From the NCBI RefSeq assembly GCF_048544455.1, contig NC_133536.1, forward strand, positions 23,624,152 to 23,688,151: DNA of 64,000 nucleotides, written 5' to 3'. The position numbers were made by a program, and so were the translations under genes. The notes below the pieces were generated by a model, which saw only the letters and a list, made by a program, of their open reading frames with translations, searched no databases and was not told the origin of the DNA. Positions 21,235 through 31,190 of this stretch are shown one piece after another (within the stretch, counting starts at the first letter, position 1; every line of letters starts with the position of its first letter). Source of the stretch: Silene latifolia. Taxonomy: Eukaryota > Streptophyta > Magnoliopsida > Caryophyllales > Caryophyllaceae.

Positions 21235-21700
21235 AAAAGTAATTTCGTCAGTAAAGAAAAGAATTGTAGTAACATTGGACATAATTATATGATAGTAATC
21301 ACTCATTTGAATAGTAAAATTAACAATTTTATCAGCGAGATTAGTGAAAGTGGTAGAAACAACAACGGGAATTGTGAAATAATCAATATTAATGCGGCAA
21401 TAGTGAAAGTCAGGGGTAGTGAAATTATCAATATTAATGCGGCAGTAGTGACAGTAACAATAATTACGGCGGGAGTAGTGAAAGTAACAATGATTACGGG
21501 TAAGTAGTGAAATGTTATTACTATTGTTCCATTAATAAGAGAAAAATATTAATAGCGGGAGTATTGAATTTGTCTCAAAATTTATTTAATCGTAATTTTA
21601 GGATATGTCATACAAAAATATATTAATGATAAATTTATGGGTTATGCAACTTTAAGTAATTTTATTTAATGAAAAGAAAATTTAATGGTAAGTAGAGGTA
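21235..21700 (+). repeat. Helitron 3' subterminal region with imperfect repeats
   Basis: GTGAAAGT and AATTACGGCGGGAGTAGTG-type words are repeated between 21340 and 21510. No coding signal beyond short repeat-derived frames. Confidence 0.5.
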
Positions 21701-21729
21701 GCCCGGGCGAAGCCGGGCACCAATACTAG
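21701..21729 (+). other. Helitron 3' terminal hairpin and CTAG end
   Basis: Stem GCCCGG pairs with CCGGGC around a GCGAAG loop, about eleven bases before CTAG. This is the standard replication-termination structure of Helitrons. Confidence 0.85.
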
Positions 21730-21950
21730 TATAAATTATACAATAAACCCTTAATATACCCTATTAAAAAACAGTCCATAATTTTTTATATTCTCCATAA
21801 ACTTCTCGGAAATCACAGTTGCCATAAACCTCTTTATTTTCATCTTTAATTCCCATTCACTTCCTCTTCATACGTTCCACATATTTCTCCATCTTTCACC
21901 CTGTAAAAAAATTCAGTAAAACTATTCTCAAAAAGTTCTCAATTTCTCAA

Positions 21951-22121
21951 ATGGCCATGACAAATGTTCTTACTATTAGTCAACTCAAATATGGAGTTAG
22001 ACTTACTCAAATGAATGTTAGGGTTGTTCACAAATGGTCCAGGCTAGAATTTAGCAACAAAAACAACAAAGACAATAAGAAGAAACTCGATGCCATTGAA
22101 CTATTATTTGTTGATTCAGAG
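21951..22121 (+). pseudogene. First exon of a replication-protein-A-like (OB-fold) gene
   Basis: 57 codons from ATG to a clear donor (GAG followed by GTATGT). The product has VRVVHKWSRLEF and LDAIELLFVDSE, the pattern of the first OB-fold strand region in plant RPA1 or DUF223-type proteins, which are common passengers of plant Helitrons. A pyrimidine-rich leader precedes the ATG. No second exon was found before the beta-galactosidase remains begin at 22785, so I treat it as a fragment. Confidence 0.6.
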
Positions 22122-22149
22122 GTATGTCTATTTTCTTTTCAAAATATAT

Positions 22150-22780
22150 AGGTTGATTATGTATATAACCAAATTCCTACCTTAGCTTTCAAGACCAATT
22201 TTAATAACTTTGAAAATATGACATGAAATAAAAACGTACTTTAAATATTACTGTGATAATTGCAAGACCATAAAAGGGGATATTCAAGTAATAAAAACGT
22301 ACTTTAAATATTTAAGTGCATTCATTCATATCTTATGTTTTCTTGCTATGTTCTTTAATGTTATATATAAATAAACATATAAATATGCATGAAGCACCAC
22401 ACCTTCAAATATCACATAGTTCACTTTCACATACTACTAGCAAATTACTATCAGGTTGTAAGCATCCTAAGAGCCTTTCTTATGATTTTGAGCACAAAGA
22501 AAATCAACAACAAAAAAATGGCGAGGCATCCTAAGCTACAAACTAAAAGTATTGGAAACAGATATTATTACCTCACAAATTGTTGCAGCAGCAGGGTTCA
22601 GGAAAAGTACAATTAAAAGAAATCTAACTCTGCAAATGACAATACTATTATCGATCAATCACATTAAAAAAACTATTATAGTACAAATTAAAAAACAATT
22701 ATAGTGTTGGCAGTGTAAAATTGTCACCCAAAAAAATCTGAAAGATTCCTTTATATCCAGCAACAAAGTTAAAGTTTTAA
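22150..22780. other. Unassigned AT-rich stretch
   Basis: On the minus strand a block around 22565-22630 is bordered by CAG and GTAATA and could be a small exon (AAATICE), but I recognise no family. Otherwise nothing supportable is seen. Confidence 0.3.
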
Positions 22781-23028
22781 TTACCATCCACTCCAAGCTT
22801 CAGTCCACATCAATGGTTTGTTTGGTTTGTTGGGCTTGAAATAATCACAGTAGAAACCATTGTATGTGTTTATCTACCAGCAATACATAGGTAGAACCCG
22901 GAAAAACTAATCAGTTGATCCATCTATTAAAATACACTTCATGAAATCGCATTACAATTTTGAAAAGTGCCAAACTTCTGTTAATAACTCTATAGAGTTT
23001 AAGAAGTCACATGAGAAAATCATCTTAC

Positions 23029-23120
23029 CATTGGGTCAGGATCATCATCTTCCTTGCACATCAACCACGGAACTCCAGAATTCAGACCAACTGCCATTTT
23101 TGCAGCCCAGTTTCTATAGG
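23029..23120 (-). pseudogene. Beta-galactosidase exon, downstream half
   Basis: Continues the reading frame of 26551-26597 after the five-base target site. It encodes [12 protein letters not shown] and [15 protein letters not shown], and ends at a GTAAGA donor. Confidence 0.85.
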
Positions 23121-23125
23121 CTTCG

Positions 23126-23587
23126 TGTCACGGTCCGCTACTTTTGTCGGACCGTGGCGCGCACCCTTGCCCGTCTCAAGGCAAGATGCAAGCGACAAGG
23201 ATCTTCGTACTAGTGAGGGATCGCCCACTAGCATGATACTCGGGTCTCGGGGTGTGAGTCGGGATCCTAGTGTCGATCCCACAAACACGGCTTGTTAGTA
23301 AAGTGAAGGCAAAGAGTCGTTCACAACAAAGCAATAACAAGCAATACGAAGGCACAACGTAGGAAGTAGATTTTCATTCACTAGTACTCCCTAAAGAGGG
23401 AAATTTGATATTTACATCCTGGTAGTAGGAAACATTGATTTTACAAGTTTAGTTCAGAATAGCGATATACCTATTTATGGAAACCTATTCTAAAACTACT
23501 AAGAAAATACTTACTACAAATGTACAAGAGAAATGAAATTACATAAGCATAAATAAAACTAAGGGTTCAAGTGTGCGGATCGTCACA
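23126..23587 (-). repeat. 3' LTR of the gag-protease element
   Basis: 462 bp, TGTCACGG to CGTCACA on the plus strand. It differs from the other LTR at about seven positions by eye. Confidence 0.9.
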
Positions 23588-23949
23588 CTCTCCCCCACCT
23601 AATCTGTTGCCGCCCTCGGCAACACAAAAAATCTTGAATGGTGCTTCAGTGAGACATCCTCGGTGAGCTCTGACTGTCCATGCAGTGTTGGGGATTGGCT
23701 TGTACCACTCGGCTTGAATGTGCGCTTCGTCCCAAACAATGACTGGCCTCTTCGTCCCTTCAAGGATAGGCTGGAGTTCCTTGACATAGAAGCTGCCGAA
23801 CATCATGTTCTTCAAGTCCACCACGTGCTCCTTGTCTCTCGGGAAAGTCCACTTTGCCGCTGCTTGAAAAGTCCTCTCTCGGGATTCCTTCAAGTACTGG
23901 CCCCAACGGACCTTCATCTTGTCTCTCGTCACTTCAGCACCTGCATTCA

Positions 23950-24185
23950 AGGGAATATGAGATCTCCAGGACGCCGAATCAGCATTTCGGCGCGGCCCCC
24001 TGATGGTACGAGGCCTTCTCTCTTGGGTCGACTGACCCGCAAACCAGGACGTCGATTCAGCACATCGACGCGGCCCCCTGATGGTACGAGGCCTTATCTC
24101 TTGGGTCGACTGACCCGCAAACCAGGACGTCGATTCAGCACATCGACGCGGCCCCCTGATGGTACGAGGCCTACTTCTTTGGGCA
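23950..24185 (-). repeat. 78-bp in-frame tandem repeat
   Basis: About three copies of a 78-bp unit containing GATGGTACGAGGCCT and ACGTCGATTCAGCACATCGA. It is divisible by three and kept in frame on the minus strand, giving a 26-residue protein repeat (RPRTIRGPRR and ESTSWFAGQST). Confidence 0.85.
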
Positions 24186-26083
24186 TCTCGGCCCTCATTG
24201 TCTACTCCTCGGTGAGGGGGTAGACTCTTCTTTCGTCCCCCAGGCCACTTAGCATCGTAGTTAGCCTGGGTCTTGTTCGCCCTCGGCTCCACCGAACCTT
24301 TAGGCATTCTCCAAGGTCGCACCCCTTGTTTCGGCGTCGGTATCACCCTCATAGCCGAAATTCGATGCTGCCCCTTGTCTTCGTCGTCACTGTCTTCACC
24401 GTCTTCACTACGATAGACCCCATTAGTAGCATCGATCCGTCACTCGGTTTCAATACCACCAATGCTTTCTGAAAGAACTGCATCCCGAGTACTAACTTGA
24501 AGTCATCCAGCGGAACGGTGGTGAAGTCGAGCTCCCCTGCCCACTCACCCACTTGGACCGCGACCTTCTTAGCTACTCCTTGGATGACGCGTCTCACTTT
24601 CCCATTGACCGGCTTTAGGCAGCTGTTGGCATCCCGCAGAACTAGCCCCAACTGATCAGCTTCCTCTTTCGTAACAAAGTTGTGGGAGGCGCCCGAGTCG
24701 ATCAACGCTCGTGCTTTCTTCCCATTCACCATCAAGTCCACGTACGTGAGCCCGTTGGATTTCTTGGCGGAGGAATCTTCGTACTTCCCCATCGCGCTAA
24801 TCCTTTGAAGTGAGCCCATCCGTGGTTGGTCTTCACCATCACTCGAGTCTTCGTTACACTCTTGGTGATAGTCGGCCAACGCCCCATCAAGACGTTCTTG
24901 AGCCCCTTTCGGCATCTTCTTGAACATGGCATTGAACTCCGCTTGGTTCGGACAATCAGCCATCTTATGAGGACCCTTGCACACAAAACATGCGAACGAT
25001 CTCTTCGTTGTGGAAGCAGTAGAGTTTCCCGCCTTCGAAGACGAGCTTGAGGGCGAGTTTGTAGTGCTCACCGATTGGGCTTGACTTCCTTGCGAGCGGA
25101 ACCGACTGTTCCCAACTGAAATGGCGCTGTTTTGTGGCCTTTGTCCATTATACCCACTTTGTGAGGTACCAGCATTCCCCGTTGGTGCCACAACTCTTGG
25201 TGCCTCTCGCTCCCCGTGAAAGTCGAGTAGGCGCTCCGCAGCCGATATGGCCGAAGACAGAGTTTTGGGATTCTGCCTCATGACCTCTTGTTGTGCCCAC
25301 CTCTTCAACCCGTCAATGAACTCGAATGTCCTATCCGTCTCGGACATTTCGCTAATCTCGAGCATGCACGCTGAGAATTCCCTCACATATTCCCGGATTG
25401 ATTTGGTGTGCTTGATTTCCTTCAACTTCTTCCGAGCAACCAACTCCGTGTTCTCGGGGTAGAAGTGATCCTTCAAGATCCCCTTGAAGTCGGCCCACGA
25501 TGTTACCGTAATCGTGCCCGCATCGATTTCCTTGTACCTAGCCCTCCACCACATCTTGGCATCGTCGACTAGATACATGCTTGCCGTGACAACTTCCGCT
25601 TCTTCGTCGAGCCCACTTACTCGGAAGTATTGCTCCATATCGAAGATAAAGTTATCGACCGCTTTCGAATCCCTCGCCCCATCGTAGGCACGAGGTGGAG
25701 GGGCCTTCACCTTATGGCTCCCCACAGATTTCCCGTCATTGGCCACCGCTTTCACGAGCGTGGCACACGTGTTCTCTAACATCTCAACCTTCCGATGCAG
25801 ATGATTGATCTCTTCCTCCCGATCATCGGGGATCGCACCACTGATCGCTTCGATGCGGGTGTTCATCCCGTCCACCTTCGTCTCAAGGTCACAAACCGTC
25901 TTTTGCAACTCCTCGAGGCTCGCGGCCATCCGCATAACGATGCTCTCGAGTTTGGGAAGCTTGACGTCGATTGTGTCCTCTAAGGCATCCACTCGGTCCT
26001 CGATTGTTTCGCCCATTTTCTCGATCTCGACGAACAAATGCGGCGTGCAGAAACCCGTCCGAAGACCGGGCTCTGATACCAAA

Positions 26084-26545
26084 TGTCACGGTCCGCTACT
26101 TTTGCCGGACCGTGGCGCGCACCCTTGCCCGTCTCAAGGCAAGATGCAATCGACAAGGATCTTCGTACTAGTGAGGGATCGCCCACTAGCATGATACTCG
26201 GGTCTCGGGGTGTGAGTCGGGATCCTAGTGTCGATCCAACAAACACGGCTTGTTAGTAAAGTGAAGGCAAAGAGTCGTTCACAACAAAGCAACAACAAGC
26301 AATACGAAGGCACAACGTAGGAAGTAGATTTTCATTCACTAGTACTCCCTAAAGAGGGAAATTTGATATTTACATCCTGGTAGCAGGAAACATTGATTTT
26401 GCAAGTTTAGTTCAGAATAGCGATATACCTATTTATGAAAACCTATTCTAAAACTACTAAGAAAATACTTACTACAAATGTACAAGAGAAATGAAATTAC
26501 ATAAGCATAAATAAAACTAAGGGTTCAAGTGTGCGGATCGTCACA
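26084..26545 (-). repeat. 5' LTR of the gag-protease element
   Basis: 462 bp. The primer-binding site complement GCTCTGATACCA lies immediately to its left at 26069-26080. Confidence 0.9.
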
Positions 26546-26550
26546 CTTCG

Positions 26551-26597
26551 CCTGCAACCCCAAATTCCTTATTTTCTGATCCATATTCATTCTTAAT
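26551..26597 (-). pseudogene. Beta-galactosidase exon, upstream half
   Basis: Starts after an AG acceptor and reads IKNEYGSENKEFG. NEYG holds the acid/base glutamate of GH35 enzymes. It is cut off from its other half by the LTR element. Confidence 0.85.
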
Positions 26598-27378
26598 CTG
26601 ACACTACAGTTGATGTAGTTGAGCATGTCACATATAAGTCCAGAAATCAGGAAAAACAAAACACAATCAAATTAATCACAAGTAACTTGTGAAATGTGAA
26701 TACAATCAAAATCTAGCCAAAACAAACCCATTACTTCATAGATGTGACATCTTCAAAATAAAGCACCATCTATTCTACAATTTACACAATGAAAGAATTA
26801 TTCTTTCCTTAATTAGCAAATCAACAAAAATATATTAAAAAGCAATCACATAAATATATAGACACCTAAAAAATCAAATCTTTACTACACCCAACCAAAC
26901 AAAATACCAAAACAATAAAGAAACAAAAAATAATACAAAACACATGAAAATAATTAAATGATTACCTAAAACTCAAGCTAAAATACCATTTTCACACCAA
27001 AAATCAAATATTTTCTCCAATCACAAAACAAAATCAAACTAATACAATAATTAAACAAAATTAATACAAAACACATGAAAATAAACATCAAAAAAATCAA
27101 AACTTTACTAAACCCAATCAAACAAAAATCAAAAGAATACAATAATTAACACAATAAATTAATACCCATTTAACTTAAACTCACATACAAGAATAAAATC
27201 AATCAAAAACACGATCTGGGTATTCTAATTTTTTTGATCATATCTTAAACTATCCGAGGAGATTGATTCTAACTACTTTCACTATTTAACTATCATTTGG
27301 GTCAGTCTCACGATAATATTATCAAGAGACCGTCTCATATGAGAATTTGCGCAACTTCTGTGAAAAATAATGTCAGAC
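26598..27378 (-). other. Intron of the beta-galactosidase pseudogene
   Basis: AT-rich, with CAAAACACATGAAAATAA-type words repeated near 26935 and 27065 and a GAGACCGTCTCATATGAGA dispersed repeat near 27330. No gene seen. Confidence 0.6.
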
Positions 27379-27569
27379 CTGAGATAAAATTATAGGACCT
27401 CCTTGAGATGCAAATAATATCTCACTCTTCATCATCTGAACAATCTTCTGTGTGAAACCTTGCATTGCTTGCTGCACAATGAAAACAAAAACACCCAAAA
27501 GAATAAAATGATTGTTTACTTAATCAAAAAGTCTCAATAACTATAATAGTTCAGATCACATGAAGTTTA

Positions 27570-27634
27570 CTCCTTCCGTCCGGGTGAAAGGTATTTTAAT
27601 CAAAAGCTAAAAAAAACGATTGGGATGGAGGGAG
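27570..27634. mobile_element. Short Stowaway-like MITE
   Basis: CTCCTTCCGTCC at the left and GGATGGAGGGAG at the right, flanked by TA, only 65 bp long. Confidence 0.65.
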
Positions 27635-27896
27635 TATAAAGTAAGAATACTTAAACAAAAATGCGCGAAATTTCATACAACAAAATTAACACAAATTTAA
27701 TCATGGGAAGACCTTAAATGGTTAAATTATTTGTTCTGAAACTGATTCCAGGAACATACTTCAGCCACACAGGAAATTCTCTGCATCAAACACAAAGCAA
27801 AACACAGCAATCCTATTATTAGTCTATTGTAGATTATTTACAATATAAGCAAGCACCATTAATAAAGTACAGCACTCCGTACCGTATATGATATAT

Positions 27897-27994
27897 CCTT
27901 CGATTCCTTCCGTCTTAATCATTTATTTACCTCTTATATTCTTTATGATGAGGTATTTGAATCAAAGGTAAACAAATAATTGGGACAAACGGAG
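27897..27994. mobile_element. Short Stowaway-like MITE
   Basis: CTTCCGTCTTAATCATTTATT and its inverted partner AATAATTGGGACAAACGGAG form a near-complete hairpin. TA flank on the right; the left end is degraded. Confidence 0.6.
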
Positions 27995-28232
27995 TAAAAC
28001 AATTAAGAATTAAGAGTGCTTAATTTCATTACCCAAAATTCAATTCAGCACAAACATAAGGACCAATACGGAGATTAACATAGAGTCCAACTCTTTGCAC
28101 TGTCTTTATGAACTTCACTAAATCATATCTTTCTTCAAAATTATACTGCAAAAACTCCAAATAAAATTCCAACTTATAAACAATTTTTACCCCAAAAAAA
28201 CATAATTAGTGACGAGAGTAATTAAGTTTTTA

Positions 28233-28322
28233 CTCCCTCCGTCCCAATCATTTGTTTACCTTATCTACTCTTTCCGAGAGGTATTTTAATTAAACGTACA
28301 CAAATGATTAGGACGATTTAAG
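28233..28322. mobile_element. Short Stowaway-like MITE
   Basis: CTCCCTCCGTCCCAATCATT pairs with AATGATTAGGACG, with TA flanks. It lies in an intron of the beta-galactosidase pseudogene. Confidence 0.65.
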
Positions 28323-28476
28323 TAATTAAATTATCCAAAGAACATTACTTTTCCAGGAGAAGGCTCATGCACATTCCAGAAGTCTCAATTGCTATAATAG
28401 CCCAGATCACAAGAATTTTACTTCTTCCGTCCCGGTGAGAATACTTAAACAAAAAAAGCGAAATTTCATACAACAA

Positions 28477-29880
28477 AAAGACAAAATTGTATATCAGAAA
28501 AAACTAACCTTGATCTACAGTAATAACCTTAATATCAACAGATCCATCATTTTAGAAGATCTGGAGTTCCTTTTCAACAACTTCCAACAACATGCAATAA
28601 AAAAAAACCAATTACAGTAAAAATTCAAAAACTTCGAGTACTACTTTACGGGAATTTAAAAAAAAAAAATTAAGACAAAAATTGTAGATCATAAAAAACG
28701 AACCTTGATCTAAATATTGACCTTAATATCAACAGATCCACCTTTTTATAAGATCCGGCATTCCTTTGCAACAACATGCAATAATAAAAAAACAATTATA
28801 GTACAAAATAAAAAACAATTACTACTTTACCGGAATTAAAAAAAAAAGGGTTTTTCTATATGATAACCTTAAGTTTTTTCGGATCCCACATGATAACCCT
28901 GCATTTTAGAAAACAAAAATGGTAACCCTATAGTGCATTATTATGTACTACCGTAACCCTTAACTATATTTCCGTCAATTTGCACCGTTAGATCGCTGAT
29001 GTGGCGTGTGACTTGGCTAATTAACCAAATGACATGGCTACATGTGTATTTACATGGAAAATGCCCAAATAAAAAAAAAAAAATTAATAACCATATCTTT
29101 CACCAGCCATCACCACCAAGCAATGCACCAACCCCTCCCCGAACCACCTCCTCACGCCACTATTTCGGTCGTACATCATAACTACCACTCCCACTAGAAC
29201 CACTACCATCATCGGCTCCCCACGCCAAAAGCACCACCATTCTCACTGCCACCCCTCCCTAACCATCCCTCCGCCACCCAACCCCGCAGTCCTACCTTAA
29301 AAACCCTCTTCCCCTCTCCATTAATTCGAGATCTAGTGTGTTTTGGGGGAGTGAGATGAAATTAGAAGGGTGCGGGAGAAGATTAAAGGTCAGGTTAACG
29401 ACTTTGGAAGATAAGGGTTGGTGTTTCGATGGGTGGCGGCGAACGGTAAAGGGTGGGGAGGCGCCAACGGTAGTTCGACGAAGGTCCGTGAATGGTGGGA
29501 ACGTGCCGACATCAGTGGTGGCGGCGGTGGTTGTATTAGAGTTTGTGATTGTGGTGGGTAATAAGAGTAGGTGATAGTTGGGGTGTATAGGGGGAGTCAG
29601 CGCTTAGTCATCACCTACCAACGCCATGTCATCGAGAATTCACCTACTTAACGGAGTAAATTGACGGAATTATAGTTGAGGGTTACGGTAATACATAATA
29701 ATGCACCACAGGGTTACCATTTCTGTTTTCTGAAATGCAGGGTTACCATATGGAATTCGAAAAAATTGAGGGTTACCATATAGAATAACCCAAAAAAAAA
29801 ATAGACAAAATTGTAGATCAGAAAAAACGAACCTTGATCTTCAATAATAAGCTAATGAATCAACCATTTCCACCATTTTT
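28477..29880 (-). repeat. Three direct repeats of an approximately 190-bp segment
   Basis: The word ACAAAATTGTAGATCAGAAA with CCTTGATCT recurs at about 28477, 28674 and 29805. The first two copies include CAGATCCA and AGATC(C/T)GG(A/C) stretches that weakly recall PDLI of a beta-galactosidase exon. The third copy is separated by a 934-bp transposon. They may be duplicated 5' sequence of the pseudogene, but are too degraded to be sure. Confidence 0.45.
28858..29791. mobile_element. Mutator-like non-autonomous element with long TIRs
   Basis: The ends GGGTTTTTCTATATG and CATATAGAATAACCC begin inverted repeats that can be followed for about 140 bp (shared words TGGTAACCCT, TGCATTATTATGTA, TTCCGTCAATTT). 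Ten A bases lie on both sides, consistent with a 9-10-bp target duplication but low in complexity. The 0.65-kb interior is GC-rich with no recognised protein. Confidence 0.75.
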
Positions 29881-29907
29881 ATTGTCATTTTTCGATGATT
29901 TCGTAAA

Positions 29908-30099
29908 TTAATGAAGAAATGTCGAATCTGGTTGAATAATCTTCAATCGCAAAGTGGTGACTGGGATGGATCGGGTTTGAGAACGAAGGATAGAAGAAGT
30001 TTGAATGATGGATGCGTTGATTTTGATGATGATTAAAGCAAGGTTGAGGACGATGAAGAAGGAAGATGAAGAAGATGATATGTATTTTCTTATTTTCAT
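29908..30099 (-). CDS. Small hypothetical ORF with a signal-peptide-like start
   Basis: 63 codons beginning MKIRKYISSSSSSFF, followed by a hydrophobic stretch (IVLNLALIIIKINAS) resembling a secretion signal. It has no recognisable family. It could be the first exon of a lost secreted-protein gene or chance. Confidence 0.2.
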   Translation of the reverse strand: MKIRKYISSSSSSFFIVLNLALIIIKINASIIQTSSILRSQTRSIPVTTLRLKIIQPDSTFLH

Positions 30100-30267
30100 A
30101 TTTTGATTATGATAATGAATGTGTAATGAACTATCCCGAACGATGGATCTGTTTGGGCTACACAGTCAACAAATATTAAAAAAAGAATTATTTGTTCCTG
30201 CCTGCTAAAGATCGTCGGCACATTACTAATTATCGTCGACAATTTGTAATGACTTTCCTAATTTACC

Positions 30268-30568
30268 AGTAAGTGGATTATACATCTGATGTAGTACATC
30301 AGATAGTATAGTTTTTGAGCATTAACATAAAGTTTTTGAGTTTTAATTTTAAGATTTTGAGTTTTATCATAAAGTTTTTGAGATTATTAATCTCAAAAAG
30401 TTACATCATAACTCAAAAGAATTACATATAAGCTCAAAAAATTTTGATTTTTGAAGTCATAAAACTAAAATGTAACTTATAAACTCTATAGAACTCAAAA
30501 AAAAAATAAACAAAAACTCAAAAATTCATTAAGTGTGATGTAGTACATCCGATGTACAATCCTTTTTC
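30268..30568. mobile_element. MITE with 12-bp direct flanks
   Basis: Inverted ends GGATTATACATCTGATGTA and TACATCCGATGTACAATCC. Flanked by TCCTAATTTACC on both sides (30256-30267 and 30569-30580). The interior is rich in AGTTTTTGAG words in both orientations, making a foldback structure. The flank length is near that of Mutator-type duplications. Confidence 0.75.
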
Positions 30569-30855
30569 TCCTAATTTACCCCTCACTCTAAAGCTCTCAT
30601 ATATTAACATTTTTTTTTTCAAGTACGACATTTCCGTCACCACCGCTTCAATTCTGTTAGCAAATTCAAGAAATCGACGACAAGTAATCTAAACTAGTTT
30701 AATTTTTAAAAAATTTGTAATTAGTCAGTAGATTTAGGTAGTTTAGAATAGAATCGTTATTGTTAGAACGGATTAGCGATTATCGATTACTGCACCAAAA
30801 ATTAATCTAAGTCAGAACATGATTTTTTTTTCAAAAAAAAAAAAAAAAAAAAAAA

Positions 30856-31190
30856 TCCGGACGAAAAACATTTTCGTCCAAACCAAGGTCCAGACAAAGA
30901 AAATTTTCGTCCAGACCATGGTCTAGACAAAAATATTTTTCTTCCAGACCCAGGTCCAGACGGAAAATATTTTCGTTCAGACCCAGGTCCGGACGAAAAA
31001 TATTTTCGTCCGGAATTTTTTTTTTTTTTTTAAAAAAAAATTAAAAAAAAAAAATTCCGGACGAAAATATTTTTCGTCTGGACCTGGGTCTGGACGAAAA
31101 TATTTTCCGTCTGGACCTAAGTCTGGACGAAAAATATTTTTGTCTAGACCATGGTCTGGACGAAAAATTTCTTCGTCCAGGCCATTTTTC
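30856..31190. repeat. Long palindrome built of palindromic 32-bp units
   Basis: Left arm 30856-31016 and right arm 31054-31190 are inverted copies around a short A/T-only spacer. Each arm is itself a series of about 32-bp units such as GTCCAGACGAAAAATATTTT followed by the complement of its first half, so every unit can fold alone and the arms can fold together. Confidence 0.9.

Larger units (their letters stand above)
19810..21729 (+). mobile_element. Nested non-autonomous Helitron
   Basis: The 5' end TCAATACTATATATTAATTC is at 19810. The 3' end has a GC hairpin (GCCCGGGCGAAGCCGGGC), a short spacer and terminal CTAG at 21729. The flanks are A on the left and T on the right, as expected for Helitron insertion. 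No Rep-helicase gene is present. It carries a truncated LINE copy. Confidence 0.8.
19136..22150 (+). mobile_element. Outer Helitron-like element with an RPA-like exon (right end not found)
   Basis: TCATTATATATATAAAAG at 19136, followed by TTGCTGATGTGGCGC, resembles the 5' end of plant Helitrons. The sequence resumes after the nested Helitron at 21730 with matching AAACCCTTAATATACC words and then a leader and exon of a replication-protein-A-like gene. No 3' hairpin with CTAG was found downstream, so the element is truncated or its end is unrecognised. The right coordinate is only the last supported base. Confidence 0.45.
23126..26545 (-). mobile_element. Gag-protease-only LTR retrotransposon (TR-GAG-like)
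   Basis: 3.42 kb on the minus strand between 462-bp LTRs, with a CTTCG target duplication at 23121-23125 and 26546-26550. A TGGTATCAGAGC primer-binding site lies just inside the right LTR and a GGTGGGGGAGAG purine tract lies inside the left one. A long frame (about 24.35-26.08 kb) holds a coiled-coil leader, a gag capsid domain (MWWRARYKE, FYPENTEL), a CX2CX4HX4C knuckle (CFVCKGPHKMADC) and a retropepsin site (LIDSGASHNFV). A second stretch (about 23.6-24.35 kb) contains a 26-residue repeat. No reverse transcriptase or integrase domain is present, so it looks non-autonomous by design. I count about seven LTR differences (about 1.5%), suggesting roughly half to one million years at usual plant rates. 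The gag-protease frame looks whole. Confidence 0.88.
22785..28400 (-). pseudogene. Beta-galactosidase (GH35) pseudogene, six exon remnants
   Basis: Exon remnants on the minus strand, in gene order: about 28400-28349 (FWNVHEPSPGK), 28145-28033 ([11 protein letters not shown] to [14 protein letters not shown]), 27780-27713 (FPVWLKYVPGISFRT), 27471-27379 ([19 protein letters not shown] to GGPIILSQ), 26597-26551 joined by the LTR insertion to 23120-23029 (NEYG to [15 protein letters not shown]), and 22873-22785 (NGFYCDYF to [10 protein letters not shown]). All have GT-AG borders. Plant GH35 enzymes remove beta-galactose from cell-wall glycans. Decay signs: about seven bases missing before FWN, a one-base insertion giving a stop at the end of the GISFRT exon, W to L in AEWNFG, I-E-N-E-Y-G read as IKNEYG, and a 3.4-kb LTR insertion in an exon. 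N-terminal and C-terminal exons are absent. Confidence 0.88.
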
